A stretch of DNA of 40,014 bases. Origin: Phocaeicola plebeius (lineage in GTDB: Bacteria; Bacteroidota; Bacteroidia; Bacteroidales; Bacteroidaceae). The first letter of the stretch is position 1. Every line of letters starts with the position of its first letter. A program made the translations under genes and the position numbers. The stretch spans positions 1-40,014 of the forward strand of contig SFDG01000015.1 of assembly GCA_004558305.1 (NCBI GenBank), given 5' to 3'. This document shows positions 15,006 to 24,578 of the stretch, one piece after another. Below the pieces are notes generated by a model. The model worked only from the letters and a program-made list of their open reading frames with translations. It did no database searches and was not told the DNA's origin.

Positions 15006-17774
15006 ATGGCTGAAAGCGACTACATCTCCATCAAAGGAGCAAAGGTGAACAACCTGAAGAACATCGACGTGAACATCCCACGCAACCGCCTCGTGGTCAT
15101 TACGGGGCTGTCCGGTTCGGGCAAGTCCTCGCTGGCATTCGACACCCTCTATGCAGAAGGTCAACGGCGCTACGTGGAGAGCCTCTCGTCGTATGCACGG
15201 CAATTCCTGGGGCGCATGAGCAAACCCGAATGCGACTTCATCAAGGGCATACCGCCGGCCATTGCCATCGAACAGAAAGTCATCAGCCGCAACCCGCGTT
15301 CCACCGTGGGGACTTCCACGGAAATCTACGAATACCTCCGCCTGCTCTTCGCCCGCATCGGCAAGACCTATTCGCCCATCAGCGGGCAGCTGGTGAAGAA
15401 AGACAGCCCCGAAGACATCGTGGACTGCATGAAAAGCTATCCCAAGGGGACCCGCTACACGGTGCTCACTCCCTTGGTGCCCCGCGACGGGCGCACCTGC
15501 CAGGAACAGCTGGACATGGATGTCAAAGAAGGCTTTACCCGACTGGAGGTCAACGGCAGCATCGTACGGATTGACGACTATACCTACAGGCCGGAAGACA
15601 CCGTCTACCTGCTCATCGACCGCATGAGCTGCGACGATTCGAAAGATGCCATGAGCCGCCTGACCGACTCGGCCGAAACAGCCATGTTCGAGGGAGACGG
15701 TGCCTGCCTGCTCCGTTTCTACCTGCCCGACGGTACCACAAAGCTGCACAGTTTCAGCACGAAGTTCGAGGCCGACGGCATGAAGTTCGAGGAACCCAGC
15801 GACCAGATGTTCTCCTTCAATTCCCCCCTGGGGGCCTGTCCCACCTGCGAAGGGTTCGGAAAAATCATCGGCATCGACGAACACTTAGTGATACCGAACC
15901 GCTCCCTGAGTGTGTATGACGGAGCCGTCATGTGCTGGCGAGGCGACAAGATGAGCGAATGGCTCCATGAATTCCTGCAGGAAGCTCCGGCCCACGACTT
16001 CCCCATCTTCACCCCCTATTACGAGCTGACCCAAGCCCAGAAAGACTATCTCTGGCATGGTCCCCGCGAGAAGGCGTGCATCGACTCGTTCTTCAAGATG
16101 CTGGAAGAAAACCAGTACAAAATCCAATACCGCGTCATGCTGGCCCGCTACCGGGGGAAGACCCTTTGTCCGGACTGCCACGGCAGCCGCCTGCGAAAGG
16201 AGTCGAGCTATGTCAAGGTGGCCGACTATTCCATCCTGGAACTGGTGGAGATGCCAGTCTATCGGCTGAAAGAGTTCTTTGCCCACATCCGCCTCAACGA
16301 GCACGATGCCCTCGTGGCCAAGCGGCTGCTGGATGAAATCAACAGCCGTCTGCAGTTCCTGCTCGACGTAGGGCTGGGCTACCTGACCTTGAACCGCCTC
16401 AGCAACACCCTGTCGGGAGGCGAAAGCCAGCGCATCAACCTGGCCACCTCGTTAGGCAGCAGCCTGGTCGGCTCGCTCTACATCCTGGACGAACCGAGCA
16501 TCGGCTTGCACAGCCGCGACACCGACCGGTTGATCAAAGTCCTGCGGCAACTGCAGGAGCTGGGCAATACCGTAGTGGTGGTGGAACATGACGAGGAAAT
16601 CATCCGGGCAGCCGATTACATCATCGACATCGGCCCGAAGGCCGGAAGGCTGGGCGGACAGATTGTCTACCAGGGCGACATGAAAGACCTGAAGCCCGGC
16701 AGCGACAGCTACACGGTGAAATACCTGTTGGGCGAAGAAACCATCGAACGCCCTCGCTCGCACCGTTCCTGGAACAACTTCATCACCATCAGGGGGGCCC
16801 GCGAGAACAACCTGAAAGGCATCGACGTGAAATTCCCGCTGAACGTGATGACGGTGGTGACCGGTGTCAGCGGTTCGGGCAAGAGCACCCTGGTGCGCGA
16901 CATCTTCTACAAGGCCCTGAAACGGGAATATGACGAAGCCAGCGACCGTCCGGGCGAATTCCTGGCGTTGGAAGGGGACTGGAAACTCGTGTCAGACATC
17001 GAGTTTGTCGACCAGAACCCCATCGGCAAGTCATCGCGCAGCAACCCGGTGACATATGTGAAGGCATACGATGAAATCCGCAAGCTGATGGCCGACCAGC
17101 CCTTGTCGAAACAGATGGGCTACAGTGCCGGCTATTTCTCCTTCAACACCGAGGGAGGCCGCTGCGAAGAATGTAAAGGGGAAGGCACCGTCACCGTGGA
17201 GATGCAGTTCATGGCCGACCTGGTATTGGAATGCGAATCGTGCCACGGCAAACGGTTCAAGAAAGAGACGCTGCAGGTGATGTACGAGGGGAAAAGCATT
17301 TACGACATGCTGGAGATGACGGTGAACCAGGCCATCGAGTTCTTCACCGAGCACGGACAGAAGAAGATTGTCAAGAAACTGCTTCCCTTACAGGAAGTGG
17401 GACTGGGCTACATCAAGTTGGGGCAGTCTTCCTCCACCCTGTCGGGCGGCGAGAACCAGCGTGTGAAGCTGGCGTATTTCCTGAGTGTAGAGAAAGCGGA
17501 ACCGACCATTTTTGTCTTCGACGAGCCCACCACCGGCCTGCATTTCCACGACATCAAGAAACTCCTCGAAGCTTTCGATGCCCTTATCGAGCGGGGCCAT
17601 ACGGTGGTCATCATCGAACACAACCTGGATGTCATCAAGTGTGCCGACCACCTCATCGACCTGGGTCCTGAAGGCGGTGAACAAGGAGGCTATGTGGTGG
17701 CTACCGGCACTCCGGAGGAGGTAGCACGCTGTGCCGCCTCCTATACCGGGCAGTATCTGGCGATGAAGCTGTGA
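15006..17774 (+). CDS. uvrA: UvrABC excinuclease subunit A
   Basis: The product has 922 residues and is the DNA-damage recognition ATPase of nucleotide excision repair. Two ABC ATPase halves are complete: Walker A GLSGSGKSSLAFDT and GVSGSGKSTLVRD, signatures LSGGESQRINLA and LSGGENQRVKLA, Walker B LYILDEPSIGLH and IFVFDEPTTGLH. Zinc-binding CxxC pairs occur as CPTCEGFG, CPDCHGSR, CEECKGEG and CESCHGKR. The start at 15006 (MAESDYISIKGAKVNNLKN) is preferred over the in-frame ATG at 14973, which overlaps the -7 box. Bacteroidetes often carry more than one UvrA paralogue, so this need not be the only copy. Its stop is 8 nt from the convergent stop of the neighbouring lipoprotein gene. Confidence 0.97.
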   Translation: MAESDYISIKGAKVNNLKNIDVNIPRNRLVVITGLSGSGKSSLAFDTLYAEGQRRYVESLSSYARQFLGRMSKPECDFIKGIPPAIAIEQKVISRNPRSTVGTSTEIYEYLRLLFARIGKTYSPISGQLVKKDSPEDIVDCMKSYPKGTRYTVLTPLVPRDGRTCQEQLDMDVKEGFTRLEVNGSIVRIDDYTYRPEDTVYLLIDRMSCDDSKDAMSRLTDSAETAMFEGDGACLLRFYLPDGTTKLHSFSTKFEADGMKFEEPSDQMFSFNSPLGACPTCEGFGKIIGIDEHLVIPNRSLSVYDGAVMCWRGDKMSEWLHEFLQEAPAHDFPIFTPYYELTQAQKDYLWHGPREKACIDSFFKMLEENQYKIQYRVMLARYRGKTLCPDCHGSRLRKESSYVKVADYSILELVEMPVYRLKEFFAHIRLNEHDALVAKRLLDEINSRLQFLLDVGLGYLTLNRLSNTLSGGESQRINLATSLGSSLVGSLYILDEPSIGLHSRDTDRLIKVLRQLQELGNTVVVVEHDEEIIRAADYIIDIGPKAGRLGGQIVYQGDMKDLKPGSDSYTVKYLLGEETIERPRSHRSWNNFITIRGARENNLKGIDVKFPLNVMTVVTGVSGSGKSTLVRDIFYKALKREYDEASDRPGEFLALEGDWKLVSDIEFVDQNPIGKSSRSNPVTYVKAYDEIRKLMADQPLSKQMGYSAGYFSFNTEGGRCEECKGEGTVTVEMQFMADLVLECESCHGKRFKKETLQVMYEGKSIYDMLEMTVNQAIEFFTEHGQKKIVKKLLPLQEVGLGYIKLGQSSSTLSGGENQRVKLAYFLSVEKAEPTIFVFDEPTTGLHFHDIKKLLEAFDALIERGHTVVIIEHNLDVIKCADHLIDLGPEGGEQGGYVVATGTPEEVARCAASYTGQYLAMKL

Positions 17775-17782
17775 AGTGCAGA

Positions 17783-19435
17783 CTATTCGTAGACCAGTTC
17801 GAAATCATCGACCCACATCGTACTGCCACTGCCACCCGTAAAGTAATCTCCATATTTGCTGGCAGAGGCCACCACAATGATGTAGCGGGGTTTTCGGAAC
17901 GCCTTGTATTCGAAAGGCACCACCACTTCTTGGTAGCCACCCACAGTGGTCTTCCCATTGATAAATTCACCGAAAGCAATCACATTCGGGTCGTTGCGGT
18001 CGAACAGTTGACGTTCTGATTTCTTGGTCTTGATTTCGTAAGGTTCCGCCTTATCGGACAATGCAAAGTACACGTGACACGAATCGGGACGGCCTTTCAG
18101 ATATTGGTGGTCGGAATCCGAATAGTTGATTTCTTCCGAGACATACTTATAATGGATTTTCAGTGCCGAAGGGAACGAATCAAACTCCCGTCCGAAACTG
18201 AGTACCCCGTTCGTACCGTCCGTGCGGATATACTCCCCTGAAAAGATGTTGCCGGATGCCAGTTTCCCGATACCGGCCAGGCCGACGAACTTGGTTTCCA
18301 ACATGGCGGCCTGTCCTTTGCCCGTACGGGTGTCATCGGTAGGTACCGAATTGCTTTCGCCCAATGTAGTGGCTCCCCGATTACCCGTGTCCCAGAAAGA
18401 AGTACCAGCTTCACTCCAAGGTTTCCAGACCTTTCCGTCCTTCCACCACTCGTCGAAACTACCATTCTCCAACTGGCGCTCTTTCGCGGTGGTCACTTCG
18501 GCTATGCCTGTTACTGCCTCCCCATCCACCACGACACGATACTGGTAACGGGTGTCTGCCTGCAGTCCTTCAACCGTCGTGAAAAAACTGTTCCCGGAAA
18601 CAATGACTTGCGAGGCCGGTGCGGTACTCCAGCCGGTTTGTCCGTCTGCCTTGTATTGGACAACAGGTGTCTTCCCTTGCTGTATTTGTCCCGTCAGGCG
18701 CATCCGTTTCACCATGGCAAAAGCAGTTACATCACGTACCACTTCACTGGAGCGCAATGCCACAACCGACCATGTTTCCGTCTTTCCGAAACGAGTGACC
18801 GTGAAGGAGCGTGGTCGGGAATAGTCAGTGACAGTAGCCGGATCAGGAGTCACTTTCCCTACCGATCCACCCAGCTCCAGCCTGGTAATGGCTATCTGTG
18901 TCAAATCCTGCGTCGGGGGGAAATACAATACTACTTGACAATTATTGGCATCGATAATCGACTTGACCAATCCTTCCGCCTCTATCACCCGCCTCAATGT
19001 CTGCCGCAAGGAAATGGTCCATTTATAATCTTGGTAAGTGCGTAATGTCACCACAAAAGGGCGACTGAAATCGACCCGGGTATTACTGCCTGCCGGCAGC
19101 AGGTCAAGCGTGGCGAAACCCGTTTTCGGGAAACAGGCAGAGTCTGCACAAAGCTCCGGTGTATTAAGAATCAGTTGTGCATCGTTCGTGACCGTCATCC
19201 GCAAGATAGGCAGATCCGACAGGTCCACATTGTCCTCCACAGCAGCCGTCACCTGGAAATTCTTCTTGTCAATCGTCAGGCTGTCCGCCATCAACCCTTC
19301 TACCTCGAAAGCGGTGATGCAGCCTTCTCTATAGGGATAAGGAATGTCATTCTCAATACATGAAGGCAACGAAGCAGCCACGACCACGGTCCCTACGACC
19401 GTCTTGAACAGATTCAATGTATTTATTCTCATCAT
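17783..19435 (-). CDS. Surface lipoprotein with C-terminal PCMD-like domain
   Basis: The product has 550 residues. The signal ends in the lipobox SLPSC (Cys26), followed by acidic IENDIPYPYREGC, which suggests lipid anchoring and surface export. Residues 30-230 hold beta-sandwich material, about 230-315 resembles a fibronectin-III domain, and the last 230 residues resemble the PCMD (putative carbohydrate metabolism) domain: NGSFDEWWKDG, FWDTGNRGATTLG, KFVGLAGIGKLASGNIFSGEY, RYIIVVASASKYGDYF and the closing MWVDDFELVY. The same C-terminal pattern is strong in the 720-residue neighbour. It is the last gene of a six-gene minus-strand set and starts 7 nt after the beta-barrel gene stop. Carbohydrate binding is a family-based guess. 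Confidence 0.82.
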   Translation of the reverse strand: MMRINTLNLFKTVVGTVVVAASLPSCIENDIPYPYREGCITAFEVEGLMADSLTIDKKNFQVTAAVEDNVDLSDLPILRMTVTNDAQLILNTPELCADSACFPKTGFATLDLLPAGSNTRVDFSRPFVVTLRTYQDYKWTISLRQTLRRVIEAEGLVKSIIDANNCQVVLYFPPTQDLTQIAITRLELGGSVGKVTPDPATVTDYSRPRSFTVTRFGKTETWSVVALRSSEVVRDVTAFAMVKRMRLTGQIQQGKTPVVQYKADGQTGWSTAPASQVIVSGNSFFTTVEGLQADTRYQYRVVVDGEAVTGIAEVTTAKERQLENGSFDEWWKDGKVWKPWSEAGTSFWDTGNRGATTLGESNSVPTDDTRTGKGQAAMLETKFVGLAGIGKLASGNIFSGEYIRTDGTNGVLSFGREFDSFPSALKIHYKYVSEEINYSDSDHQYLKGRPDSCHVYFALSDKAEPYEIKTKKSERQLFDRNDPNVIAFGEFINGKTTVGGYQEVVVPFEYKAFRKPRYIIVVASASKYGDYFTGGSGSTMWVDDFELVYE

Positions 19436-19442
19436 GATTCGC

Positions 19443-20195
19443 TTAAAAATAGAAGTTCATACCTAAGTTGATGGAAAACAAGTCAATCTTGAAATTGGCA
19501 GAACTGCTGCGGCGCGACCCTTGTTCTATTTGGTCAATGGTCTGGTCGGTCCATTTGAAGTTCAGTCCCAATACATCCACAGACACTTCCACTGCAGCAT
19601 AGTTCGTGATAAAGGCCGTCAGACCGGGAGCCATGCCAATCTGCAAAGCATGAGAAGTCTGGTACGTACCGCTGTATTCCTTGTCCACCCCCGACGAGAA
19701 CTTTCCTTGTCCGTACGAATAGGTCAGCCGTGCCTCGTTGAACAACCCGAACACCTTACTGGAGCCGATGGGCATATACGTCCGGAGGAACACCGACCCG
19801 GAAAGGGTATGAGTCAGGTATTTGTAATCAGAAAGGTCAAAGTTCAGGTCTTCATCGCCCAGATCCAGGCTCAGGTTCCCCAGGTCTGTATATGTACGCT
19901 TGTACGTGAACCGTCCTCCTATCGCCACATTATCCTTGATGAAATACCCCACGAAGGGACTGACCTTGAACGTATAGCCGGTACTGTTAATATCTTCCAG
20001 TACCAGCCACTGGTAATTGTCGTCCTCGTGTTCGGAATACGAGAAGGTGGCTCCTGTCAGCCATTGTCCCTTCGGGATAAAGGTATGCTGCTGAATGCCT
20101 CTGTCATATACTTTCCGTCCGAAGAGGGTCTGCTGGGCTTGCACTCCGCCAATGACCAAGCAGAGGGCAAGCACTAAAGTCGTTATTCGTTTCAT
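19443..20195 (-). CDS. Outer-membrane beta-barrel protein of lipoprotein cluster
   Basis: The product has 250 residues. A signal peptide (MKRITTLVLALCLVIGGVQA) leads into QQTLFGRKVYDRGIQQHTF and a series of alternating strands: LTGATFSYSEHEDDNYQW, YTFKVSPFVGYFIKDNVAIGGRFTY, LFNEARLTYSYGQG, MAPGLTAFITNYAAVEVSV. It ends DLFSINLGMNFYF with the terminal Phe typical of outer-membrane barrels. It is the only non-lipoprotein in the six-gene set and lies between two PCMD-type lipoprotein genes with gaps of only 6 and 7 nt. It may be a membrane partner for them; nothing in the sequence shows transport or enzymatic activity. Confidence 0.8.
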   Translation of the reverse strand: MKRITTLVLALCLVIGGVQAQQTLFGRKVYDRGIQQHTFIPKGQWLTGATFSYSEHEDDNYQWLVLEDINSTGYTFKVSPFVGYFIKDNVAIGGRFTYKRTYTDLGNLSLDLGDEDLNFDLSDYKYLTHTLSGSVFLRTYMPIGSSKVFGLFNEARLTYSYGQGKFSSGVDKEYSGTYQTSHALQIGMAPGLTAFITNYAAVEVSVDVLGLNFKWTDQTIDQIEQGSRRSSSANFKIDLFSINLGMNFYF

Positions 20196-20201
20196 TCGTT
20201 C

Positions 20202-22364
20202 TTATTGTTTCACTATTTCATTCGGATTCGCCGGATATACCAACGAAACATCGTCCAACCACATTTTACTTCCTGTAGCCCCCTCAAAATAATCCCCGTA
20301 TTTGCTCGATGAAGCCACTACGATGATATACTTAGGAGTCCTGGTCAAATCGGTATATGTCAAGTCAATGGTAAAAGGGGCATACTCCGTCATGGTCCGT
20401 CGGCATTCTTCCTCCGACAATTCTCCATAGGCGATTACCCCTTCAGCATGGGGATCGAAATAGACGGACTCTCCGGTCTTGACATACATGAGCCGGTCGG
20501 TCAAAGCCATATAGATGGCACAAAGGTCGTTTTCTCCCGCGTTCAGGTGCCCTTTTGCATTATCCACTACTGCAGGCTGGTACTGGTAATAGCCCTTCAG
20601 TTGAACGGGACGATAGGAAAATGTACGGTCAAAAGTGATTTTTCCATTCGTACCGGACAAGTCGAAGGAACCCGTAAAGATATTGCCGGCAGCTAATTTA
20701 CCAATGATTCCTAAACCAACAAACATCGTTTCCATATAGACAGCGGTAGAACTGGCTTCCGACCAAGTATGTGCCGTTCGTTGAGTAATTTCCGCTGTAA
20801 CCCCTGACACCTTCGAATTACCTGTATTCCAAAATGCCGCCTCGCCTTCCTTCCAGGGAGCAGGCAATCCGTAGCTATTCGTTGTCCAATCCTCAAAGTT
20901 CGAATTGGTCAGCTGTGGCTCTGCATCGGTGGTGAAAGAAAGGACAGCCCCCTCCGAACTTCCTTGCACAAAGGCATATTCATACGTGGTTTGCGGCAGC
21001 AGGTTATCCACCACTGCTGAAGCATATCCCTCCGCCATCGTCACCTCATTCACGACCGTCCAGCCTGCCTCATCCTTGATTCTGTACTTGAATGAGCAAG
21101 CCGCTCCTTCCGGATGAGCCACATATCCGCGCAAGGTGGCAAAACGGGACCATACGTACGCAGCATTCCCGTCGATGGGTTCTGTAGACAGTTCCGCCTT
21201 GATACTATAGGCAAAAGAGAAGCGGGTCGTCTGTCCCGACGTATCTTGTACCAGCAGAGTAAACGAATGTTCACCTACAGGCAGGTTCTTCGGCGTGAAA
21301 CCATATACAAATGCCGCCTTTCCCTCCGAATAATCCAGCGGCAGGGTAAAGCCCAGTCCGGTCAGAAGAGTATATGCTACATCGGTTTCCGACAATTCGG
21401 ACAACGTAAAGTAGCTGGAAGCCGCACCGAATACATCCGTGCTGGAGGTGACAATCAGCTGCACCTTATTGATACCGATATTGGCGGAAGATGCCGTCAA
21501 CGATACGTTGTATTGTTCAAGGGTCTTTTCGGGATCATTCACTGTCAGCACCTGCCCCTCCGCTACATTCCCGGAAGGAGTAACGACCGGCGGTTCCTGA
21601 CCATAGCCTGTGTCCGGCAACGGAATCGTGACGGTATGCTCTTCCTTGTCGATATCATCAGTTTCAATCTTGATGTCGAAATCAAGGCTGGAGTCGTTGT
21701 CCCCACTGGCCACCAAGTCGAAAATCAACGCATAATGGTCTTTGGCCAACGTCTTCTCAATCAGTTTCGAAAGCGTGAATTCCACCCCTTCTTCATTGGC
21801 CAGTTTCAGATTGACCAGCAGATAACCCGGCGAGAAATAACCGGCACGTGTCTCTGTCTTGTCAAAATCCAGCGAACGGCTGCCGTCGGTGACGGTAGCC
21901 ACACAGACGGGGAACTGTTTCTGAACGGGTGCCGTAAACTTCGTGGTCACCTTCACACAGGTCAGCGCACACGTCACGGTAGCGGGAGTCGTTTTCCCCT
22001 GCTGCACGGCCACTCCTGCGGACTCGCCGTAGAAGGCAGGCTGTTCAAACCCCAACTTGCCATCGGCCGCAGTGGAAGTCACCTTCACGCTGTAGGTCCC
22101 GACTTCCAGAAGGACCCGGTCGTCCGTCAGCTTGTTCAGGTCGGCAATGTGCTTGGCCACGGTACCATCTGCCTTGCAGAAGTCCACCGCCAACACCTGC
22201 CGGGTAATATCCACCGACCGTCCCGAGGCCGGCACTGCCGTCAAGTCCTGCGACACCTTCAGTTGTACAAATCCCGTGCCGGGCACCAGGTTCTCGTTCT
22301 CCTGGCAAGCTGCCATTACCACAGCCAGAATGGCCAGCCATATCGATAAGCATTTCTGTTTCAT
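20202..22364 (-). CDS. Surface lipoprotein, DUF4493-like plus PCMD-like
   Basis: The product has 720 residues. The lipobox VVMAAC places the lipid on Cys20, followed by acidic QENENL. Residues 30-240 match the DUF4493-like pattern shared in this cluster (TGFVQLKVS..., VLLEVGTYSVKVTS..., FEQPAFYGES). Middle beta-sandwich repeats follow (250-480), then a C-terminal PCMD-like domain (about 485-712): NSNFEDW, AAFWNTGNSKVSG, MFVGLGIIGKLAAGNIFTGSF, KYIIVVASSSKYGDYFEGATGSKMWLDDVSLVY. The last domain is strikingly similar to that of the 550-residue protein, suggesting duplication. The function is unknown; surface adhesion or glycan binding is inference. Confidence 0.83.
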   Translation of the reverse strand: MKQKCLSIWLAILAVVMAACQENENLVPGTGFVQLKVSQDLTAVPASGRSVDITRQVLAVDFCKADGTVAKHIADLNKLTDDRVLLEVGTYSVKVTSTAADGKLGFEQPAFYGESAGVAVQQGKTTPATVTCALTCVKVTTKFTAPVQKQFPVCVATVTDGSRSLDFDKTETRAGYFSPGYLLVNLKLANEEGVEFTLSKLIEKTLAKDHYALIFDLVASGDNDSSLDFDIKIETDDIDKEEHTVTIPLPDTGYGQEPPVVTPSGNVAEGQVLTVNDPEKTLEQYNVSLTASSANIGINKVQLIVTSSTDVFGAASSYFTLSELSETDVAYTLLTGLGFTLPLDYSEGKAAFVYGFTPKNLPVGEHSFTLLVQDTSGQTTRFSFAYSIKAELSTEPIDGNAAYVWSRFATLRGYVAHPEGAACSFKYRIKDEAGWTVVNEVTMAEGYASAVVDNLLPQTTYEYAFVQGSSEGAVLSFTTDAEPQLTNSNFEDWTTNSYGLPAPWKEGEAAFWNTGNSKVSGVTAEITQRTAHTWSEASSTAVYMETMFVGLGIIGKLAAGNIFTGSFDLSGTNGKITFDRTFSYRPVQLKGYYQYQPAVVDNAKGHLNAGENDLCAIYMALTDRLMYVKTGESVYFDPHAEGVIAYGELSEEECRRTMTEYAPFTIDLTYTDLTRTPKYIIVVASSSKYGDYFEGATGSKMWLDDVSLVYPANPNEIVKQ

Positions 22365-22376
22365 TTCTTCATGTTT

Positions 22377-23696
22377 TTACACGGTTACCGTTAATGTTTT
22401 CGTGGCGGTCGCCCCCTTCATGTCGGTCACTTTCAGGATAAACTGGCTGGTGCCATGTCCTAACGCCCCCAGCAAAGGGACAAACGACGAAATATTGAAG
22501 GTCACGGAGGTCTTTCCACCGATATTGACCGGGAAGCCCAATGCGGACAATTTGTCGGCATACTGTCCCGGCGCTGCCAGATCGAACTGGTCGGTCAGCC
22601 CCACACTCTCCAGCTCGCTCTTCGAGAGCAACGGAGAGTCGATGGTCACTTCCAGTTTCTGGATGCCGGCCGGCACATTCACCACCAGGTCCGAATTCAC
22701 GGCATCCCCCGTAAACGTAATGGCCGAGTCGCTGCCGCCCGTACCGGAACCTCCTCCTGTACCCGGATCGGTACTTCCTCCTGTATTGCCCGACCCGATA
22801 CTCGGAACGGTAATGGTCACCGGCACCCCGTTGACCGTCACATCCACCGTAATCTGGAACGAGCCGTTCGACGGCTTCGGGTCAGGTTCCGGTTCCGGAT
22901 CCGGCTTCGGGTCAGGGTCGGGAGTCGGGTCGGGTGTAGGATCGGGCTTCACATCGGGAATCGTGTCCGGCTTCATCTCTTCGATATCCACCGCCACCTC
23001 AAAGATGGTCTGCTGCTTTACCTCCTGCTCTCCCAGCTCGATTTCCGAAACGACGGGCTGACCTGTCGCCTTGTCGGTGGCCTTCACCGTAACGATGTAC
23101 CCGGATTCGGGACGGATATACAGCGAAGCGGCCTCATCCTTGGTCAGTGTCATGACACTTCCCGTCGCCGTGGAGGTGACGATAATGCAATAGTCGTCGG
23201 TCACGGCAGCAAGGAACTGGTCGGACAGGGCGAAATCGAACAGCGCACTGCGCAAGACGGCTGTCGCCGTGGTCGGCACAATCTGCCGGCTGGCCACTTC
23301 CACTGTATCCACTGCCTGATAATAAGGTGTCCGTGAAACGAACGCCCCACTGCCATAGACGGCTTCCACGTAATAAGTGCCTACCGGCAATTTATAGGGG
23401 GAGTGCTGCAGGTAGTCAGCATACGTAGCAAACGACACCTCGGGAAGCGACTGGCTATTGCTGATCACGATTCCGAAGTCATTGGCATCCGGCACCTCGT
23501 CCGTACGGGCACTTCTTGTCGCCGAAGATTGCCAATCAGGGGCTTCCACTTTCAGGGTAAAGTCCAGCTTGCCCTCATTCTCGGTCATCACCTCTCCCGG
23601 GTCTTTCCCCCACAGTTCGTTCTTCATCTCACACGAGGTGAACAACACTGCGGCCAGACAGGCGAGGCCGACCCAACGGTTGTATTTTCCTTTCAT
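22377..23696 (-). CDS. DUF4493-like surface lipoprotein with Pro/Asp linker
   Basis: The product has 439 residues. The lipobox LFTSC gives lipidated Cys22. Residues 40-240 resemble the DUF4493 module (LDFTLKVEAPDW, YKLPVGTYYVEAVYGSGA). A spacer DTIPDVKPDPTPDPTPDP continues as alternating Pro with Asp/Glu/Lys to about residue 275 and is encoded by near-tandem 6-nt repeats around 22868-22975. The C-terminal 160 residues are beta-rich with a Gly/Thr/Ser-rich start (GSGNTGGSTDPGTGGG) and end in TATKTLTVTV. The linker probably extends the C-terminal domain away from the membrane, and its repeats could vary in length between strains. There is no PCMD-like end. Gap to the next gene is 12 nt. Confidence 0.8.
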   Translation of the reverse strand: MKGKYNRWVGLACLAAVLFTSCEMKNELWGKDPGEVMTENEGKLDFTLKVEAPDWQSSATRSARTDEVPDANDFGIVISNSQSLPEVSFATYADYLQHSPYKLPVGTYYVEAVYGSGAFVSRTPYYQAVDTVEVASRQIVPTTATAVLRSALFDFALSDQFLAAVTDDYCIIVTSTATGSVMTLTKDEAASLYIRPESGYIVTVKATDKATGQPVVSEIELGEQEVKQQTIFEVAVDIEEMKPDTIPDVKPDPTPDPTPDPDPKPDPEPEPDPKPSNGSFQITVDVTVNGVPVTITVPSIGSGNTGGSTDPGTGGGSGTGGSDSAITFTGDAVNSDLVVNVPAGIQKLEVTIDSPLLSKSELESVGLTDQFDLAAPGQYADKLSALGFPVNIGGKTSVTFNISSFVPLLGALGHGTSQFILKVTDMKGATATKTLTVTV

Positions 23697-23717
23697 ATTT
23701 CGTAGATTCTTCCTTTT

Positions 23718-24494
23718 TTATTCATCCAATAAAGCAGTGGCCGATCCGGCTGTACTTACCTCTAATTTGACGACCAAATGGAGGGGAACCTGCATGGCCG
23801 GAACGGCTCCCTGTTCATCCGCCTTTCTGCGTATCATTTGTGAGAAATTCACGGGGAACCCTTCTACGGTCGTAGCCTGCAAGGCAAGGGTGACATAGTC
23901 GTAGGCCGTTCCGCCAGGGAAATAAGCCGACTGCGAGAGTTCCGCCACCGAAGTGTATTCCACGGTATGTCCGTTGGGGGTACTGACCGAGAGCTTGAAT
24001 CCCTCGCTGCGGAAGGCCGACTGGAAGGCCGTACTCGGTTCGAACGAGAACTGTACCTGCTGCAGACGGGCCGTCAAGGCAGCGGTAGTGATTTCCCCAC
24101 TGACCAGTTTCACTTCTGTAGCGGCATAGAAGCAGGGCTTCCCTTTTTGGGCAACGGCTGCTTCCGCCAACGACAGGGAATAGGCTTCTACCTGGTAGAC
24201 GACCGCATGGTCGGCATCCGCTCCCCCGGGCAAATAGAGGGAGCCTTGCTGGCGAAGTGCTCCATACGTCATCGGTGTCACTACGACCTCCCCCGTACCG
24301 CTGTTCTTCACGGTGACATAGAGGTCGTCGGCCACCGGGTTGTCAGTAGCCCGAATGTAAACGGGGCTTTCGTTCTCGGCAGCCACGGCCAGCCGCAGTT
24401 CTGCCTCATTTCCGGAAGCAGGTGCTTCCGGTGTTTCGTTGGTGCAGGATACTGCCGTCAGCAGTCCTGCCAATAAGTAGAGTATTTTCTTCAT
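23718..24494 (-). CDS. Short DUF4493-like surface lipoprotein
   Basis: The product has 258 residues. The signal MKKILYLLAGLLTAVSC gives lipidated Cys17, then TNETPEAPASGNEAELRL. The rest is a single beta-rich module resembling the DUF4493-like regions of its neighbours (VVYQVEAYSLSLAEAAVAQ, GKPCFYAATEVKLVSGEITTAALTARL), where a paragraph of strand-forming sequence follows a conserved F-Y-A motif. It lacks the linker and the C-terminal domain seen next door, so it may be a minor or capping subunit. It is 21 nt before the 439-residue gene and 84 nt after the 848-residue gene. Confidence 0.75.
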   Translation of the reverse strand: MKKILYLLAGLLTAVSCTNETPEAPASGNEAELRLAVAAENESPVYIRATDNPVADDLYVTVKNSGTGEVVVTPMTYGALRQQGSLYLPGGADADHAVVYQVEAYSLSLAEAAVAQKGKPCFYAATEVKLVSGEITTAALTARLQQVQFSFEPSTAFQSAFRSEGFKLSVSTPNGHTVEYTSVAELSQSAYFPGGTAYDYVTLALQATTVEGFPVNFSQMIRRKADEQGAVPAMQVPLHLVVKLEVSTAGSATALLDE

Positions 24495-24542
24495 ATTCTC
24501 TTGTTCGTTATCGTTGTGTCCTCAAATGAAGGGAATGGTAAC

Positions 24543-24568
24543 AGATGCTTCACTTCATTCAGAAGGAC
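24543..24568. repeat. Right half of dispersed palindromic repeat
   Basis: AGATGCTTCACTTCATTCAG followed by AAGGAC matches the right arm of the palindrome at 12080-12154. It lies in the 84-nt gap between the 848- and 258-residue genes, the longest gap inside the cluster. Confidence 0.55.
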
Positions 24569-24578
24569 TGGTCAGGGG

